Counted from the first letter of the stretch, positions 43,641-53,609 are shown. The stretch: 64,000 nucleotides of DNA from a virus (IMGVR_UViG_3300013131_002268:28510-92509); one strand, 5' to 3'. Program-made: numbers and translations. The notes: a model not told the origin generated them from the letters alone.

Positions 43641-46600
43641 ATGTCTGAAATCAATTTTGAAGTGATTGAGCGGTTCATTGCAGGTAAAGATGAACAGAAA
43701 TATATCGTTGCTATTGAAGCGCCAAATGATGAGAATAAAGCATACTTGGTCATTAATGACCCAGACACGGGTAAGCGTGTAGAAGTTCACACATATCGAC
43801 CATTTCTTTGGATGAAAGAGGTTGTTGGTAAACAACTATATGGTGGAAATAGGGGTAAGTTAAAGGATGCGATGCTTAAGTATGGTATTAAGATTGAGGC
43901 GTTAAAAACTGATAATTCTGAAGGTAAGATACCAGCTAGAATGTCAAGAGGTTTTAAGTATCTTGTAACATGTAGTAAAACACCCAACGACCTTATAAAT
44001 TTTTTCAAACGAGGCGGTTTTGACCCATTTAAGAAAGAGAATTCAAGGTTAGTCATGAGAATTCAACCAGCTGAACAGTTTTTGATTCAGACTGGTAAAC
44101 GAATGTTTAAGGGTATGGAAGACTATGACGACCTACACAGATTTCAATTTGACCTTGAAACTGAGGGTCTTAATCCTGAGACTGATGCCATATTTCAAAT
44201 AGGTTTAAGAGATAATAGGGGTTACGAAATGGTTTTAGAAACCATTGGTGAAACACAACAAGAAAGACGTGACAGTGAAAGATTAAATATTGTTTCATTT
44301 GCCAATGAGGTTATGCGAATAAAACCTGATATTATCGCTGGATATAATTCAGAGAACTTCGATTGGGATTATTTTGAGCGAAGATGTCAGCGGTTGGGAC
44401 TTGATTTTAGTGGTTTATTGTTTGGTTTTGATGGTAAAACACCGTTGAAAAGAATCGAGAATTCAACACTAAAATTGGGTAATGAGACTGAACGATATAC
44501 TCAAACAACTCTATGGGGTACAAACATATTGGATACATCTCATGCTGTGAGACGAGCGCAAGCTATTAATTCAGACATAAAGAGTTGGGGTCTTAAATAC
44601 ATTACAAAATTCTCAAAAATCAATAAGAAGAATCGTGTGTATGTGGAGGGTGATAAAATACATTCAACATGGGCTGATACCCGTGACTATTGGTTCAATA
44701 ACGAAGACGGTTCTTGGGGTCTATTAGAGGGTTCAGGATATGTTAATGAATTATCAGAACCATTAAAAATCGTTAAGGGTGACTATATTGTTCAAAGATA
44801 CCTTTTAGATGACCTTTGGGAAACAGAGAAAGTTGATGCAATCTATAATCAAGCCTCTTTCCTGTTGGCCAAGTTGTTACCAACATCTTATATGAGAAGT
44901 TCAACAATGGGTACTGCTGGTCAGTGGACATTGATATTGTTAGCATGGTCATATGAGAACGGTTTAGGTATTCCAGATTATGAACCAAAAAGAGATTTTA
45001 CTGGTGGTTTATCAAGATTATTGGAAACTGGTTTTGCAGAGAACGTTGCGAAATTAGATTATGCTGCACTTTATCCAAAAACAACATTAACTTATGACAT
45101 CTTTCCAGATTTGGATATCAGTGGTGTGATGAAGGGTCTTCTTAAATATGTTGTTGATACACGGGACACTTACAAAACTTTAACAGGTGATTATAAGTTT
45201 AAAGCAAAAAAACTTAAAGAATCAAATGCTAGTGAAGATGAAATTGAAAAGGCATCTAAAATGGCTTCAGATTATGATAAAAAACAATTACCACTTAAAA
45301 TATTGGCAAACTCTTTCTATGGGTCATTCGGAGCACCGTACATATTCCCATGGGGTGATAGCATGTGTGCTGAAAAAATCACATGCATGTCAAGACAACA
45401 CTTAAGATTACTGGTTAAAGTATTTAAGGAAAAATATGATTTGAGACCTTTGGTTATGGATACCGATGGTGTTAACTTCGCATTACCTAAAAATATCAAT
45501 GAAATTAAATATACTGCAAAGGGTGACCATTGGAAAACGAAAGATAAAGCTGGTGAAGAATTGATTGGACTTGATGCTTGTGTTGCGTATTCTAATGAGA
45601 CCTATATGGAAAAATGGATGGGTTTGGATGTGGATGATGTTTGTACATCAACAATCAATTTCAAAAGAAAGAATTATGCTAACCTAATTGATGGTAAGGT
45701 CAAATTGGTCGGTAATTCAATCAAGTCTAAAAAAATGCCAACCTATATTGAAGAGTTTTTGGATAAAGGTATCCGATTACTTTTAGATGGTAAAGGTTAT
45801 GAATTCATTCAACATTATAATGAATATGTTGAATTGATTTATAATTATAAAATACCATTGGTTAAAATAGCTTCTAAAGCAAAGGTTAAAGAAAGTGTTA
45901 GTGAATATCTTAAGGACTGTAAAACGCTAACTAAGGCTGGTAACTACAAAGCAAGAAAGGCTCACATGGAATTGGTATTGGAACATGATTTAAACCCAAA
46001 TCTAGGTGATGTTATTTATTATGTTAATATCGGTGATACAAAATCAAAAGGTGATGTTACAGTTACAACTGATAAGGAAACTGGTCAAAGAACAGTAACA
46101 CTTAATTGTAAATTAATACCACAAGAACAAATTGAGGCTAACCCAGAACTTACGACTGATGAATATAATGCTCCAAGATATCTTAATGCACTTAATACAC
46201 GAATAACTCCATTGTTAGTATGTTTCAGTGAGGATATTAGAAATAATATACTTATCGATATGGTTACGGATAAAAAAACTAAGAATCTGGTATTAACGGA
46301 AAAAAGTTTTTTTACAGAAAGTCAATGTAAATTAGTGGCTGGTTATCCTTTATCATCTGAAGACCAAGACTCATATGCTGAACTTATGCAAATTGAGGAT
46401 AAGGAAATAAAATTTTGGTTGGCCGCAAATGAAATACCAAATCAAATGTCAGCCGATGAATGGAAATCTGTTGTGTTTGAGTTTAACGAACGCATAAAGG
46501 AAGAAAAAACAAAGAAATTAGCCGAAGAACGAGAAAAAATTATTGAAATTTCGAAGCGTTTAGAGGTCAGTGATTTAAACAAAATTAAATCAGAAGGTTT

Positions 46601-47114
46601 TATCCCAGATAGTATATTGGTTTTTGCTGATGTTGATTCGAATACATTATCATTTATTTCAAAAGAGTATAATGAATCCATAATAGGCTTAGATGTGCTA
46701 TTCAAATTTGAAGACCTAGCTAACTTAAGGCATGCATTTTATTGTAAAATATTCCCAATGATTATCGATGGTAATCTTTATGATAGATGGACAACTTTCG
46801 TTCATAAAATTAAAGATACAACAATCGATGTTGAACTTACAACCGATAATTGTGGTTATTGGATTGATAAGGTATGTGAAATAGGTTATGACAATTTCAT
46901 TAACCTTTCAATCGGTGAGATAACTGATATGTGGATTAAGGCGTTAAGTGGTGATACAACCACACAAATAACTGTAGAAGAATTCGATGAAGACCACGCA
47001 AATGATATGGTATTAAACCATATGGTCGAGTCTCTTGATGATACCGAAATAGATGATATAATGTCTTTGGTTAAAAATGAAATGATAAATATATCAGAAT
47101 CGGAAATTCTCTAA
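43641..47114 (+). CDS. 43: DNA polymerase, family B (T4 gp43 type)
   Basis: The 1157-aa protein has exonuclease motifs Asp171/Glu173 (FDLETEG), NSENFD at 236-241 and YLLDD at 387-391. Polymerase motif A is DYAALYPK (Asp473; the usual SLYPS is changed), motif B has Lys553, Asn557 and Tyr560-Gly561 (KILANSFYG), and motif C is MDTDG (Asp607, Asp609). KRKNY follows near 675. The C-terminal part after motif C is about 550 residues, roughly twice that of T4, and includes a charged helix near 950-980. It replicates phage DNA with proofreading and is controlled by the promoter at 43546. Confidence 0.95.
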   Translation: MSEINFEVIERFIAGKDEQKYIVAIEAPNDENKAYLVINDPDTGKRVEVHTYRPFLWMKEVVGKQLYGGNRGKLKDAMLKYGIKIEALKTDNSEGKIPARMSRGFKYLVTCSKTPNDLINFFKRGGFDPFKKENSRLVMRIQPAEQFLIQTGKRMFKGMEDYDDLHRFQFDLETEGLNPETDAIFQIGLRDNRGYEMVLETIGETQQERRDSERLNIVSFANEVMRIKPDIIAGYNSENFDWDYFERRCQRLGLDFSGLLFGFDGKTPLKRIENSTLKLGNETERYTQTTLWGTNILDTSHAVRRAQAINSDIKSWGLKYITKFSKINKKNRVYVEGDKIHSTWADTRDYWFNNEDGSWGLLEGSGYVNELSEPLKIVKGDYIVQRYLLDDLWETEKVDAIYNQASFLLAKLLPTSYMRSSTMGTAGQWTLILLAWSYENGLGIPDYEPKRDFTGGLSRLLETGFAENVAKLDYAALYPKTTLTYDIFPDLDISGVMKGLLKYVVDTRDTYKTLTGDYKFKAKKLKESNASEDEIEKASKMASDYDKKQLPLKILANSFYGSFGAPYIFPWGDSMCAEKITCMSRQHLRLLVKVFKEKYDLRPLVMDTDGVNFALPKNINEIKYTAKGDHWKTKDKAGEELIGLDACVAYSNETYMEKWMGLDVDDVCTSTINFKRKNYANLIDGKVKLVGNSIKSKKMPTYIEEFLDKGIRLLLDGKGYEFIQHYNEYVELIYNYKIPLVKIASKAKVKESVSEYLKDCKTLTKAGNYKARKAHMELVLEHDLNPNLGDVIYYVNIGDTKSKGDVTVTTDKETGQRTVTLNCKLIPQEQIEANPELTTDEYNAPRYLNALNTRITPLLVCFSEDIRNNILIDMVTDKKTKNLVLTEKSFFTESQCKLVAGYPLSSEDQDSYAELMQIEDKEIKFWLAANEIPNQMSADEWKSVVFEFNERIKEEKTKKLAEEREKIIEISKRLEVSDLNKIKSEGFIPDSILVFADVDSNTLSFISKEYNESIIGLDVLFKFEDLANLRHAFYCKIFPMIIDGNLYDRWTTFVHKIKDTTIDVELTTDNCGYWIDKVCEIGYDNFINLSIGEITDMWIKALSGDTTTQITVEEFDEDHANDMVLNHMVESLDDTEIDDIMSLVKNEMINISESEIL

Positions 47115-47118
47115 CAGT

Positions 47119-47502
47119 TCACTTTTTAATGTAACCTTCTATTACATTAATAATAAGTTCCTCTTGTATTGGGACAATCAGGGTTCCAGAGCCATCCAAA
47201 AACTCTATAATGAATTTACCAACGTAGGTACCACCTTTATTAGTATCTCTTTCAGTGAATTTATAAGAAAGGTAATACTCCTCACCCAAACAATCCTCAC
47301 AATTATAACATTCTTCTTTTAACAAAGGGTTCGTTAATTTCTTACCAATTTTTTTAACACCAGTCTCTATATCGGACATTGTAAAATAAATGTCCGAATT
47401 CTGCAACTTATTATAAAAATCAGAATAATCATATCGACCATCTTGAATCAACTCAAGATTCAAAACGGGTAACGTAGCATTTTTATTTATGTTGAATATC
47501 AT
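47119..47502 (-). CDS. Phage protein of unknown function with a CxxC pair (127 aa)
   Basis: The 127-aa protein begins MIFNINKNATLPVLNLELIQDG. It has ECYNCEDCLGEEYYLSYKF (about 64-82), with three cysteines that might bind a metal, and a beta-rich C-terminal part ending ELIINVIEGYIKK. It is convergent with the polymerase gene (4 nt apart) and is the last gene of a minus-strand fibre operon, 3 nt after the fibre gene. A small fibre or baseplate accessory protein is a reasonable guess from location. Confidence 0.6.
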   Translation of the reverse strand: MIFNINKNATLPVLNLELIQDGRYDYSDFYNKLQNSDIYFTMSDIETGVKKIGKKLTNPLLKEECYNCEDCLGEEYYLSYKFTERDTNKGGTYVGKFIIEFLDGSGTLIVPIQEELIINVIEGYIKK

Positions 47503-47505
47503 TAT

Positions 47506-49842
47506 TTAAATATCGTAATAAGGAATTTTAACGGGTGTACCATTTAAATTAGTTATTATGAACCCAAGAGGGTTCGATGGTAATGTTTGAACACCAGCAT
47601 TAGCTGTTGTCGAGCCTGAAGTAAAAATATAACTCCATGACACATTACCAGAACCATCAGTCTGCAACACTTGACTTGGTGAACCATCAGTGTTAGGGAA
47701 CGTATAAGCTTCGTTTATTGTTACATAACCGTTTGTGTCTACGCTAAAATAATGAGTATAGACTGATGGGGCTGTTTCTCTAGTAACAAGAAAAGTTTGA
47801 CTTTGACCTGTATTAAATAAATTAACATTTACACCGTATTGATTAGTTATATATATACCTGTAGAAGTTGTGCCAGTATTATTGTAAATACTAACACCAG
47901 AATTGTTTAAACTTATTTCTGATTCACGACTGTTAACATCATCAACCCATTGCATTTGGGCGACATCCTTTCTTAGATTGACAAGTGTTCGGTCATTGGT
48001 ACCAAAATCAGTATAACCCAATATTGTTGAATAATCATCAGCAATTGATGATAAATCACCGTTAAGAAAAAAAGAATAACTTGTGGCACTTAATGCATTA
48101 TTATATAAAATTGAAGTTACACCGCTGCTTGGACCTATAAATGAAATTCCATTCTCAAATAGATTAGTTGAATTACCAATAACGGCTTCAGTTTTAAACA
48201 CATTTGTTCCATAATCATAGGTCAATCCAGAGTTTGCACCAAATGAACCACCTTGATTGAATTGTATCTGAGTATCTAAACCAGCTGGTGATGTACTACC
48301 AGTACCACCAGATACTGTTGCCCAAGAAACATTACCAGCACCATCAGTCTGCAATACTTGATTTGGCGAACCATCAGTTGTTGGAAAAATAAATTGGTTA
48401 TAAATACCCAATTGACCAAATGTTCCCGTTGTCGCTGATAGACCACCGCTTATTAAATAATTGCCAGTTAATGTTTTACCAAATTCAAATATCGTAGTTC
48501 CACTATTATATATTAGTAAATCACCATTGGTCTGTCCAGAAGTTTGTACATTATGTAAATCACCGATATTATAACCTAAACTTGGTCTAACAAACAAAGA
48601 ACCATTACTATCAGCATCAATAACAATAGCCATTTGTATTTTCAAATTTGGTTCAACAGGTTCAATGCTGGTTAAACCACCAGCTATAGTCGGGTGAACA
48701 TAAAGTATTGTACCACCACTCCACGTTTCACCATATAATGAACCTGTGGTGTTTAAACCCTTAATTAAGCCAAACTCATAAACATAACCATCTTCACCAT
48801 TTAAAATATTTTCACCAGCGATACCAAGAGTAAAATAATGAGGTATTGTACCATCAGCAATCATATACTCGCCAAGTATTCTACCTGAAGAACCTAAGGT
48901 TCCAGCAGCTCTAACAACTCTACCTTTATTTATTGTTGAACCACTTTGATTCTTAATATAATATAAATTGTCTAAACCAACTTTAAGATTTACATTATTA
49001 CCCTCTAAGTCAACGTCTAACGTACCATAATCTTGGTCCCAATGAATCCTACCAATCTGCTGAGTTGGGGTATATCCAGTATTAAAATCGATATAATTTA
49101 GATTAGTTATTGTACTGGCAGTTACATTATTTAAATTAGAGGTTCCAGTAACGGTTAAATTACCATTTATTGTCAAACCAGACATTTGGTCAATTAACGC
49201 ATTATATACGGAACCATAAGTATCACTAATTGATAATGTATTTGTTGTGTTATCATAAGTAAAACCAGTTGTATATATATCCGTATAACCAGTTAAGAAT
49301 CCAGTAACTTGGAATGTACCGCCACTATTATTAGTAAAGGTTGCAACACCAGTAGATGGATTATAAGTACCACCAGTGACTTTAAGGTCACCAGCTAATA
49401 TACCCAAATTCTGTGTTAAATCAGTACCATTATTCAAACTGACGGTAATGTCATAATTTGCTGGGTTAAATGTAAAACCTGTTGTGTAATAATCTGTACC
49501 ACCACTACCACCAGTTACACCAGTTATACTGAATGTACCACCAGTATTGTTTGTAAATGTTAAAGTTGACGCTGATGCACTATAAGTGCCACCAGTTACA
49601 AAAACATCAGTACCAGTACCACCAGTAAATGCCGATAAATCGATACTTATATTACTACCATTGATTCTTTCTAATATAAGGTCAGTACCACTTACTGAAC
49701 CGCTTTTAATATCTAATCCCTTTAAAAATATAAAGTTGTTATCAACCTCACTCCACGACAAAACAGAACCTTTAACAATATCTGGTAAAGGGAAAGTATA
49801 TGGGCTACCTGTACTACGTAAAACTAATCTATTAGTGGCCAT
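47506..49842 (-). CDS. Tail fibre protein
   Basis: The 778-aa protein is Gly/Thr/Ser/Asn-rich with repeated beta motifs (TGGTYSASASTLTFTNNTG, TGGTYNPSTGVATFTNN), typical of elongated fibres. Two copies of a TDGSPxQVLQTDGxGNVSW block, near residues 485 and 740, resemble repeats preceding the C-terminal domains of fibres in Bacteroidota phages. No intramolecular chaperone motif was recognised. A late box variant, TATTTATT, lies about 17 nt upstream on the coding strand. It probably contacts the host surface or links the baseplate to adhesins. Confidence 0.8.
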   Translation of the reverse strand: MATNRLVLRSTGSPYTFPLPDIVKGSVLSWSEVDNNFIFLKGLDIKSGSVSGTDLILERINGSNISIDLSAFTGGTGTDVFVTGGTYSASASTLTFTNNTGGTFSITGVTGGSGGTDYYTTGFTFNPANYDITVSLNNGTDLTQNLGILAGDLKVTGGTYNPSTGVATFTNNSGGTFQVTGFLTGYTDIYTTGFTYDNTTNTLSISDTYGSVYNALIDQMSGLTINGNLTVTGTSNLNNVTASTITNLNYIDFNTGYTPTQQIGRIHWDQDYGTLDVDLEGNNVNLKVGLDNLYYIKNQSGSTINKGRVVRAAGTLGSSGRILGEYMIADGTIPHYFTLGIAGENILNGEDGYVYEFGLIKGLNTTGSLYGETWSGGTILYVHPTIAGGLTSIEPVEPNLKIQMAIVIDADSNGSLFVRPSLGYNIGDLHNVQTSGQTNGDLLIYNSGTTIFEFGKTLTGNYLISGGLSATTGTFGQLGIYNQFIFPTTDGSPNQVLQTDGAGNVSWATVSGGTGSTSPAGLDTQIQFNQGGSFGANSGLTYDYGTNVFKTEAVIGNSTNLFENGISFIGPSSGVTSILYNNALSATSYSFFLNGDLSSIADDYSTILGYTDFGTNDRTLVNLRKDVAQMQWVDDVNSRESEISLNNSGVSIYNNTGTTSTGIYITNQYGVNVNLFNTGQSQTFLVTRETAPSVYTHYFSVDTNGYVTINEAYTFPNTDGSPSQVLQTDGSGNVSWSYIFTSGSTTANAGVQTLPSNPLGFIITNLNGTPVKIPYYDI

Positions 49843-49870
49843 TTAAAATTTTCTTTTTTAATAAATATGG

Positions 49871-51553
49871 TCATAAACCGTATCTTGCCTTTTCTTGGTT
49901 ATAATTATTTTCAATATCAACCCAATTAAGATTACATGTATAAAATTTGAATTGTGATATTGAACCTATGAATGTTCCAGCAAAGTTCTTTTCTATATTA
50001 AGACCTAAATCTTCAGGGTCTTGACCATCAAAGGTCATACTTTCCAATAAACCTTGTGAACCACCACCTAAACTTATATTATATGGTACGGCAACTTGTT
50101 TCTGATAATTGGTGTCCAATCGTCTTGGTATTATTTCCAAAAAGTCATCAACCCAGAATTTTAACTTACCGTTAACATAAATAGCCAATCTACCTAATCT
50201 ACGACCTTTACATAATAGTTCTTCATCGGTCATTCTTTCATAAGCGTAAAATCTTATTGCGATATTCTTCCAAATATCATTTGTTACCATACCACTGGCT
50301 GAATATCCTTCAGTAACTGTAACACCTGAAATATATGTATCACCTGTACAGGTACCTGTTACTGATAATAAACGATAGCCTATGCTACCATCATCTTTAA
50401 TCCTAAAACCTATTGCGTTATCAATAATGTCCAAATTGTAATCCAAACTCAATAAAGGTTGTGTTCTTCCAGAATAATCACATACAGTATGACAATCTGA
50501 TTCACCACATGAACAACTGGCGCTATTACATTTATTACAGTAGATTAAGAATTGATTTCTATTATCTGTTAATAATTGTGTTGTCGCTGTTATGGTAATA
50601 CTATCACCTGTAAATTCTGGTGCGGTTTCTCCTTTAGGGTAACTTACGCCATAATGAGTTGTTGTTGCCCCACCATTATGATATATCATAAATTGATTTT
50701 TAATCACAATCTCCTTTATTTCTGGTGGGTCTAATGTAACACCATTTGACAATACAATTTGATTTTCTTTAGGTACTGTACAAAATGTTGTAACTGTTCC
50801 CGTACAACCTATTGGTGTAGTACATGCACTTGTGCAACCAGTGTTAAGACCTTCAAATACATCCCAAAACTTATTTTCAGCCCTTGTACCCATATAAAAG
50901 AAAAAACCTTTATTATCTGGGTAAAGGTCATTAAGAGTTGTTGCTGTTGTTCCACTACAAGCATTATCGGATTTATTTAACCAGAATTCAGCAACCCAAC
51001 CCTTATTCACCCTATTTGGTAATACCTGATAATCAAAACCATCTAATTTATAATACCCTTGATAGAAACCACCACAGAAATTCATATAATCACCAGTTAT
51101 TCCAGTACTGGTGACAAAATTCATTGGATATTCGTATTGTTCTGTCATACCAGTAACTCTGGTCATCATAAACCTTGTATCACCAGATGGTATATATAAT
51201 GTTGAAGCTGTTAAAGCTGATAATAACGCTTGATTTGATGTGTCTGCTGACAACTTTTCAAATGTAATCAAACCGTTGTCAATACCAGTAATACCGATAG
51301 TCGTTGCTGTTACACCAGTATTAGTTGCGCCAGTCCAAGTCTGTGTTGAATAAATAGTATCAGCGGAAGTTGTTCCAGTACCAAATATTGCTGGGTTATT
51401 AAAGTCAAAATCAACGACAAAACAAGTTCCTGAGGTTGAACCAGTATATGGTGCATAGTTAGGCATAGCATTCTTCAAATAGAAATCCCAATAATACCTA
51501 TTTGAAAGAACTAACTTAAGATTATTTGGTGTATAGTTAATTATATTGGTCAC
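49871..51553 (-). CDS. LamG-like virion protein with a cysteine-rich insertion
   Basis: The 560-aa protein ends in a concanavalin/LamG-type sandwich: FRIKDDGSIGYRLLS, WKNIAIRFYAYE, GRLAIYVNGKLKFWVDDF and ISLGGGSQGLLES, then ISQFKFYTCNLNW. Before it, near residues 340-365, lies CNKCNSASCSCGESDCHTVC with seven cysteines in 20 residues, plus other Cys pairs at about 250-265. The lectin-like fold suggests glycan binding in the fibre apparatus. The Cys cluster could bind metal or form disulphides. A TATTTATA box on the coding strand (51574-51567) lies 13 nt before the ATG. Confidence 0.75.
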   Translation of the reverse strand: MTNIINYTPNNLKLVLSNRYYWDFYLKNAMPNYAPYTGSTSGTCFVVDFDFNNPAIFGTGTTSADTIYSTQTWTGATNTGVTATTIGITGIDNGLITFEKLSADTSNQALLSALTASTLYIPSGDTRFMMTRVTGMTEQYEYPMNFVTSTGITGDYMNFCGGFYQGYYKLDGFDYQVLPNRVNKGWVAEFWLNKSDNACSGTTATTLNDLYPDNKGFFFYMGTRAENKFWDVFEGLNTGCTSACTTPIGCTGTVTTFCTVPKENQIVLSNGVTLDPPEIKEIVIKNQFMIYHNGGATTTHYGVSYPKGETAPEFTGDSITITATTQLLTDNRNQFLIYCNKCNSASCSCGESDCHTVCDYSGRTQPLLSLDYNLDIIDNAIGFRIKDDGSIGYRLLSVTGTCTGDTYISGVTVTEGYSASGMVTNDIWKNIAIRFYAYERMTDEELLCKGRRLGRLAIYVNGKLKFWVDDFLEIIPRRLDTNYQKQVAVPYNISLGGGSQGLLESMTFDGQDPEDLGLNIEKNFAGTFIGSISQFKFYTCNLNWVDIENNYNQEKARYGL

Positions 51554-51566
51554 AATAATAGTTTAT

Positions 51567-51597
51567 TATAAATATTGATGTTTTTGACATATTTATA
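51567..51597. promoter_or_regulatory. Divergent late promoter pair
   Basis: TATTTATA on the minus strand (51574-51567) serves the LamG-like gene starting at 51553. TATTTATA on the plus strand (51590-51597), followed by TTAAAAG, serves the gene starting at 51614. Both lie 13-16 nt from the start codon. Confidence 0.55.
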
Positions 51598-51613
51598 TTA
51601 AAAGCTTTTTAAT

Positions 51614-52168
51614 ATGACTATTTTAAAAAAACGAGAATTTTTATTGAAATTCAATATGAACGAAAATACTGAGGTTGATGAACAATTAATCGATGAGTTT
51701 GTAGACCCCGATGGTTCTTTTGTTGATAGTGCTGTTCCAGATGGTAATGAAGCTAATATACAAACAGGCCCTGTACAAAAACCAGCAAAAGACCGTGGAT
51801 TGACAAGCTATAAAAAAGGGGTTGCACCTGATACCGATAAAATAAGAAGAGATACCAGTCAAGGTGATAGATGGCAAAGAGCATTTGCTGGACTTGGTGG
51901 TACAGCATATAGTCACGGTGAACGATTGGGTGTTGGCACATGGTTAAGTATGCTTCACGAAGACTCAAATCTACAAATGAAAGAAAACATCAAATCAATG
52001 ATTGAGGATATGGTATCTAAAGGTAGCGAAAATGATTTGGTGTCCAAAATCACCAATAAAGAATTGGTAGATAAAGATAAATTCACTGAATTGGTTTCAA
52101 AGATTGAGAAATTATCACCAGAAGAAAAAGAAGAACTTAAAAAATTATTGAGCGATGCCAAATCTTGA
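51614..52168 (+). CDS. Phage structural/assembly protein of unknown function (184 aa)
   Basis: The 184-aa protein has an acidic N-terminal third (VDEQLIDEFVDPDGSFVD), then a basic segment with GDRWQRAFAGLGGTAYSHGERLG, and a charged helical C-terminus (EKLSPEEKEELKKLLSDAKS). A second Met at residue 15 (MNENTEVDEQL) is an alternative start. No known domain. It opens a plus-strand operon of five small genes with tight spacing (overlaps of 14 and 1 nt), driven by the late box at 51590-51597. Confidence 0.65.
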   Translation: MTILKKREFLLKFNMNENTEVDEQLIDEFVDPDGSFVDSAVPDGNEANIQTGPVQKPAKDRGLTSYKKGVAPDTDKIRRDTSQGDRWQRAFAGLGGTAYSHGERLGVGTWLSMLHEDSNLQMKENIKSMIEDMVSKGSENDLVSKITNKELVDKDKFTELVSKIEKLSPEEKEELKKLLSDAKS

Positions 52169-52625
52169 TTTAAAAAATAAATCATTCGAAGTTCCAAAGA
52201 ATCTTAGACCATTATTAAACAATAATGTAGAAATGTCATATTCCAATATGAATAAAAAAATGTCTGAATTGAACAATAAAGATAAAAGGACGCCTGAAGA
52301 AGATAAAGTTTTAAAATGGTTAGAAGAAACACTTAAAAAGGAAATTACCGCAAACGAAGCACCAAAAAGAATCAGAATGGAAACAGGTGCTAGTGGTAAA
52401 AAGGGTGGTGGTAATAACTTTAAAGATACGCATAAAAAAGATAGGGATAATAAGAACCCAACAAAGGTTGGTGGTATTCCAGATGTCAGAACCATGAGTA
52501 ATGGTAGGAATATAATGAACAATACTGTTGATTATGTTAAAGAGGATTATGATAAGGAAATGTCCAAAATGAGATATTTAATAGAATATATGGATAATAA
52601 TAACAACAAAAATAAATTAAACTAA
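52155..52625 (+). CDS. Lysine/asparagine-rich 156-aa phage protein
   Basis: The 156-aa protein begins MPNLDLKNKSFEVPKNLRPLL and overlaps the previous gene by 14 nt. A charged helix (PEEDKVLKWLEETLKKEI, about 46-63) is followed by a basic, Gly-rich stretch (TGASGKKGGGNNFKD) and a helix ending MRYLIEYMDNNN. Basic, low-complexity composition suggests DNA or head-scaffold contact, but no family was recognised. Confidence 0.6.
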   Translation: MPNLDLKNKSFEVPKNLRPLLNNNVEMSYSNMNKKMSELNNKDKRTPEEDKVLKWLEETLKKEITANEAPKRIRMETGASGKKGGGNNFKDTHKKDRDNKNPTKVGGIPDVRTMSNGRNIMNNTVDYVKEDYDKEMSKMRYLIEYMDNNNNKNKLN

Positions 52626-52626
52626 A

Positions 52627-52941
52627 ATGAGTAATGCTGCACAAAAATTAACTGACGCTGCTAATGTTGCTAGGAAAAATAACATAGTAAAAAATATTTA
52701 CAATGGTGAAGCGGATGCAAACGAATATTCAGCAACACACACTAGAGCATTAAAAGACCAAGAAACGCCAATCCAAGGTAAAGGTACAGGCATATACTTG
52801 GACACATATAATGGTGGTGGTGAACTTGATATTTTAGGTAGTCCTAACTATGGTGGTTCTGGTAGATTAGCGGCCATCGCATATAACCAATCACAATGGG
52901 GGATGTCACCAAATAATCCTTATACTGCACCACAACTATAA
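52627..52941 (+). CDS. Small 104-aa phage protein of unknown function
   Basis: The 104-aa protein has an N-terminal Ala-rich helix (SNAAQKLTDAANVARKNN) followed by Gly/Tyr/Asn-rich sequence (YLDTYNGGGELDILGSPNYG) and the end MSPNNPYTAPQL. It starts 1 nt after the previous stop and shares its last base with the next start (TAATG). Probably a small virion component; not recognised. Confidence 0.6.
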   Translation: MSNAAQKLTDAANVARKNNIVKNIYNGEADANEYSATHTRALKDQETPIQGKGTGIYLDTYNGGGELDILGSPNYGGSGRLAAIAYNQSQWGMSPNNPYTAPQL

Positions 52942-53609
52942 TGTTAAAACTTTACAATATATTTGAAAGTGTTATACTTGAACAACAACTTAATCCATCA
53001 AACCCGTTTCAAGGTTTAAGTAATAGGGATATAGTTACAATTGTTACCAATAATACTGAAATACCGTTTGAGGTTATTGGTATGGACAGTGAGCAATTAG
53101 AACTTGAAATCCTTTTACCCAAATCAATGTATACTGGATATAGATGGTTTGTTGATAAAAATGAAGGTATTGTAAATGGTACATTAAAATTCACCACAGC
53201 CAATAAAAGGACTGGTGATATTAGACCATTCACTTTCAAAAATGTTGTAAGTGTTGAAAAAGGTAGTGATGAAGGACAACCAACATCAATAAGTGTCACA
53301 AATATAAATGACGCGATTAATAACAAAAACGAAATCATAATTTATTATGATGGGGATGAAAATACTTCAAAAGGAAAAAGGAACGTTGAGGTATATGCTT
53401 ATGGTATATCAATGGCTGGTAATCCAGTTATTAGGGCTTATCAATTAAGTGGTGATAGTGATACCATTGTTCCAGAATGGAAGTTGTTCAGGGTCGACAG
53501 AATCAGTCAATGGTCTGTATTAAACAGAAGATTTAGAACACCAAGACCTAAATTCAACCCCAATGGCGATAAAAGTATGAAAAGTGTTTTAAACATAGCT
53601 AAATTTTAA
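52941..53609 (+). CDS. Protein sharing a domain with the 26817-28061 protein (222 aa)
   Basis: The 222-aa protein has residues 30-110 (VTIVTNNTEIPFEVIG, YTGYRWFVDKNEGIVNG, IRPFTFKNVVSVEKG) that match the N-terminal domain of the 26817-28061 protein motif by motif. The C-terminal half has NEIIIYYDGDENTSKGKRNVEVY, AYQLSGDS and EWKLFRVDRISQWSVLNRRF, which resembles a WYL-like fold (WRLFRLDRI...). Such modules bind ligands or nucleic acids in other proteins; here the role is unknown. The gene follows its neighbour through a TAATG overlap. Confidence 0.65.
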   Translation: MLKLYNIFESVILEQQLNPSNPFQGLSNRDIVTIVTNNTEIPFEVIGMDSEQLELEILLPKSMYTGYRWFVDKNEGIVNGTLKFTTANKRTGDIRPFTFKNVVSVEKGSDEGQPTSISVTNINDAINNKNEIIIYYDGDENTSKGKRNVEVYAYGISMAGNPVIRAYQLSGDSDTIVPEWKLFRVDRISQWSVLNRRFRTPRPKFNPNGDKSMKSVLNIAKF

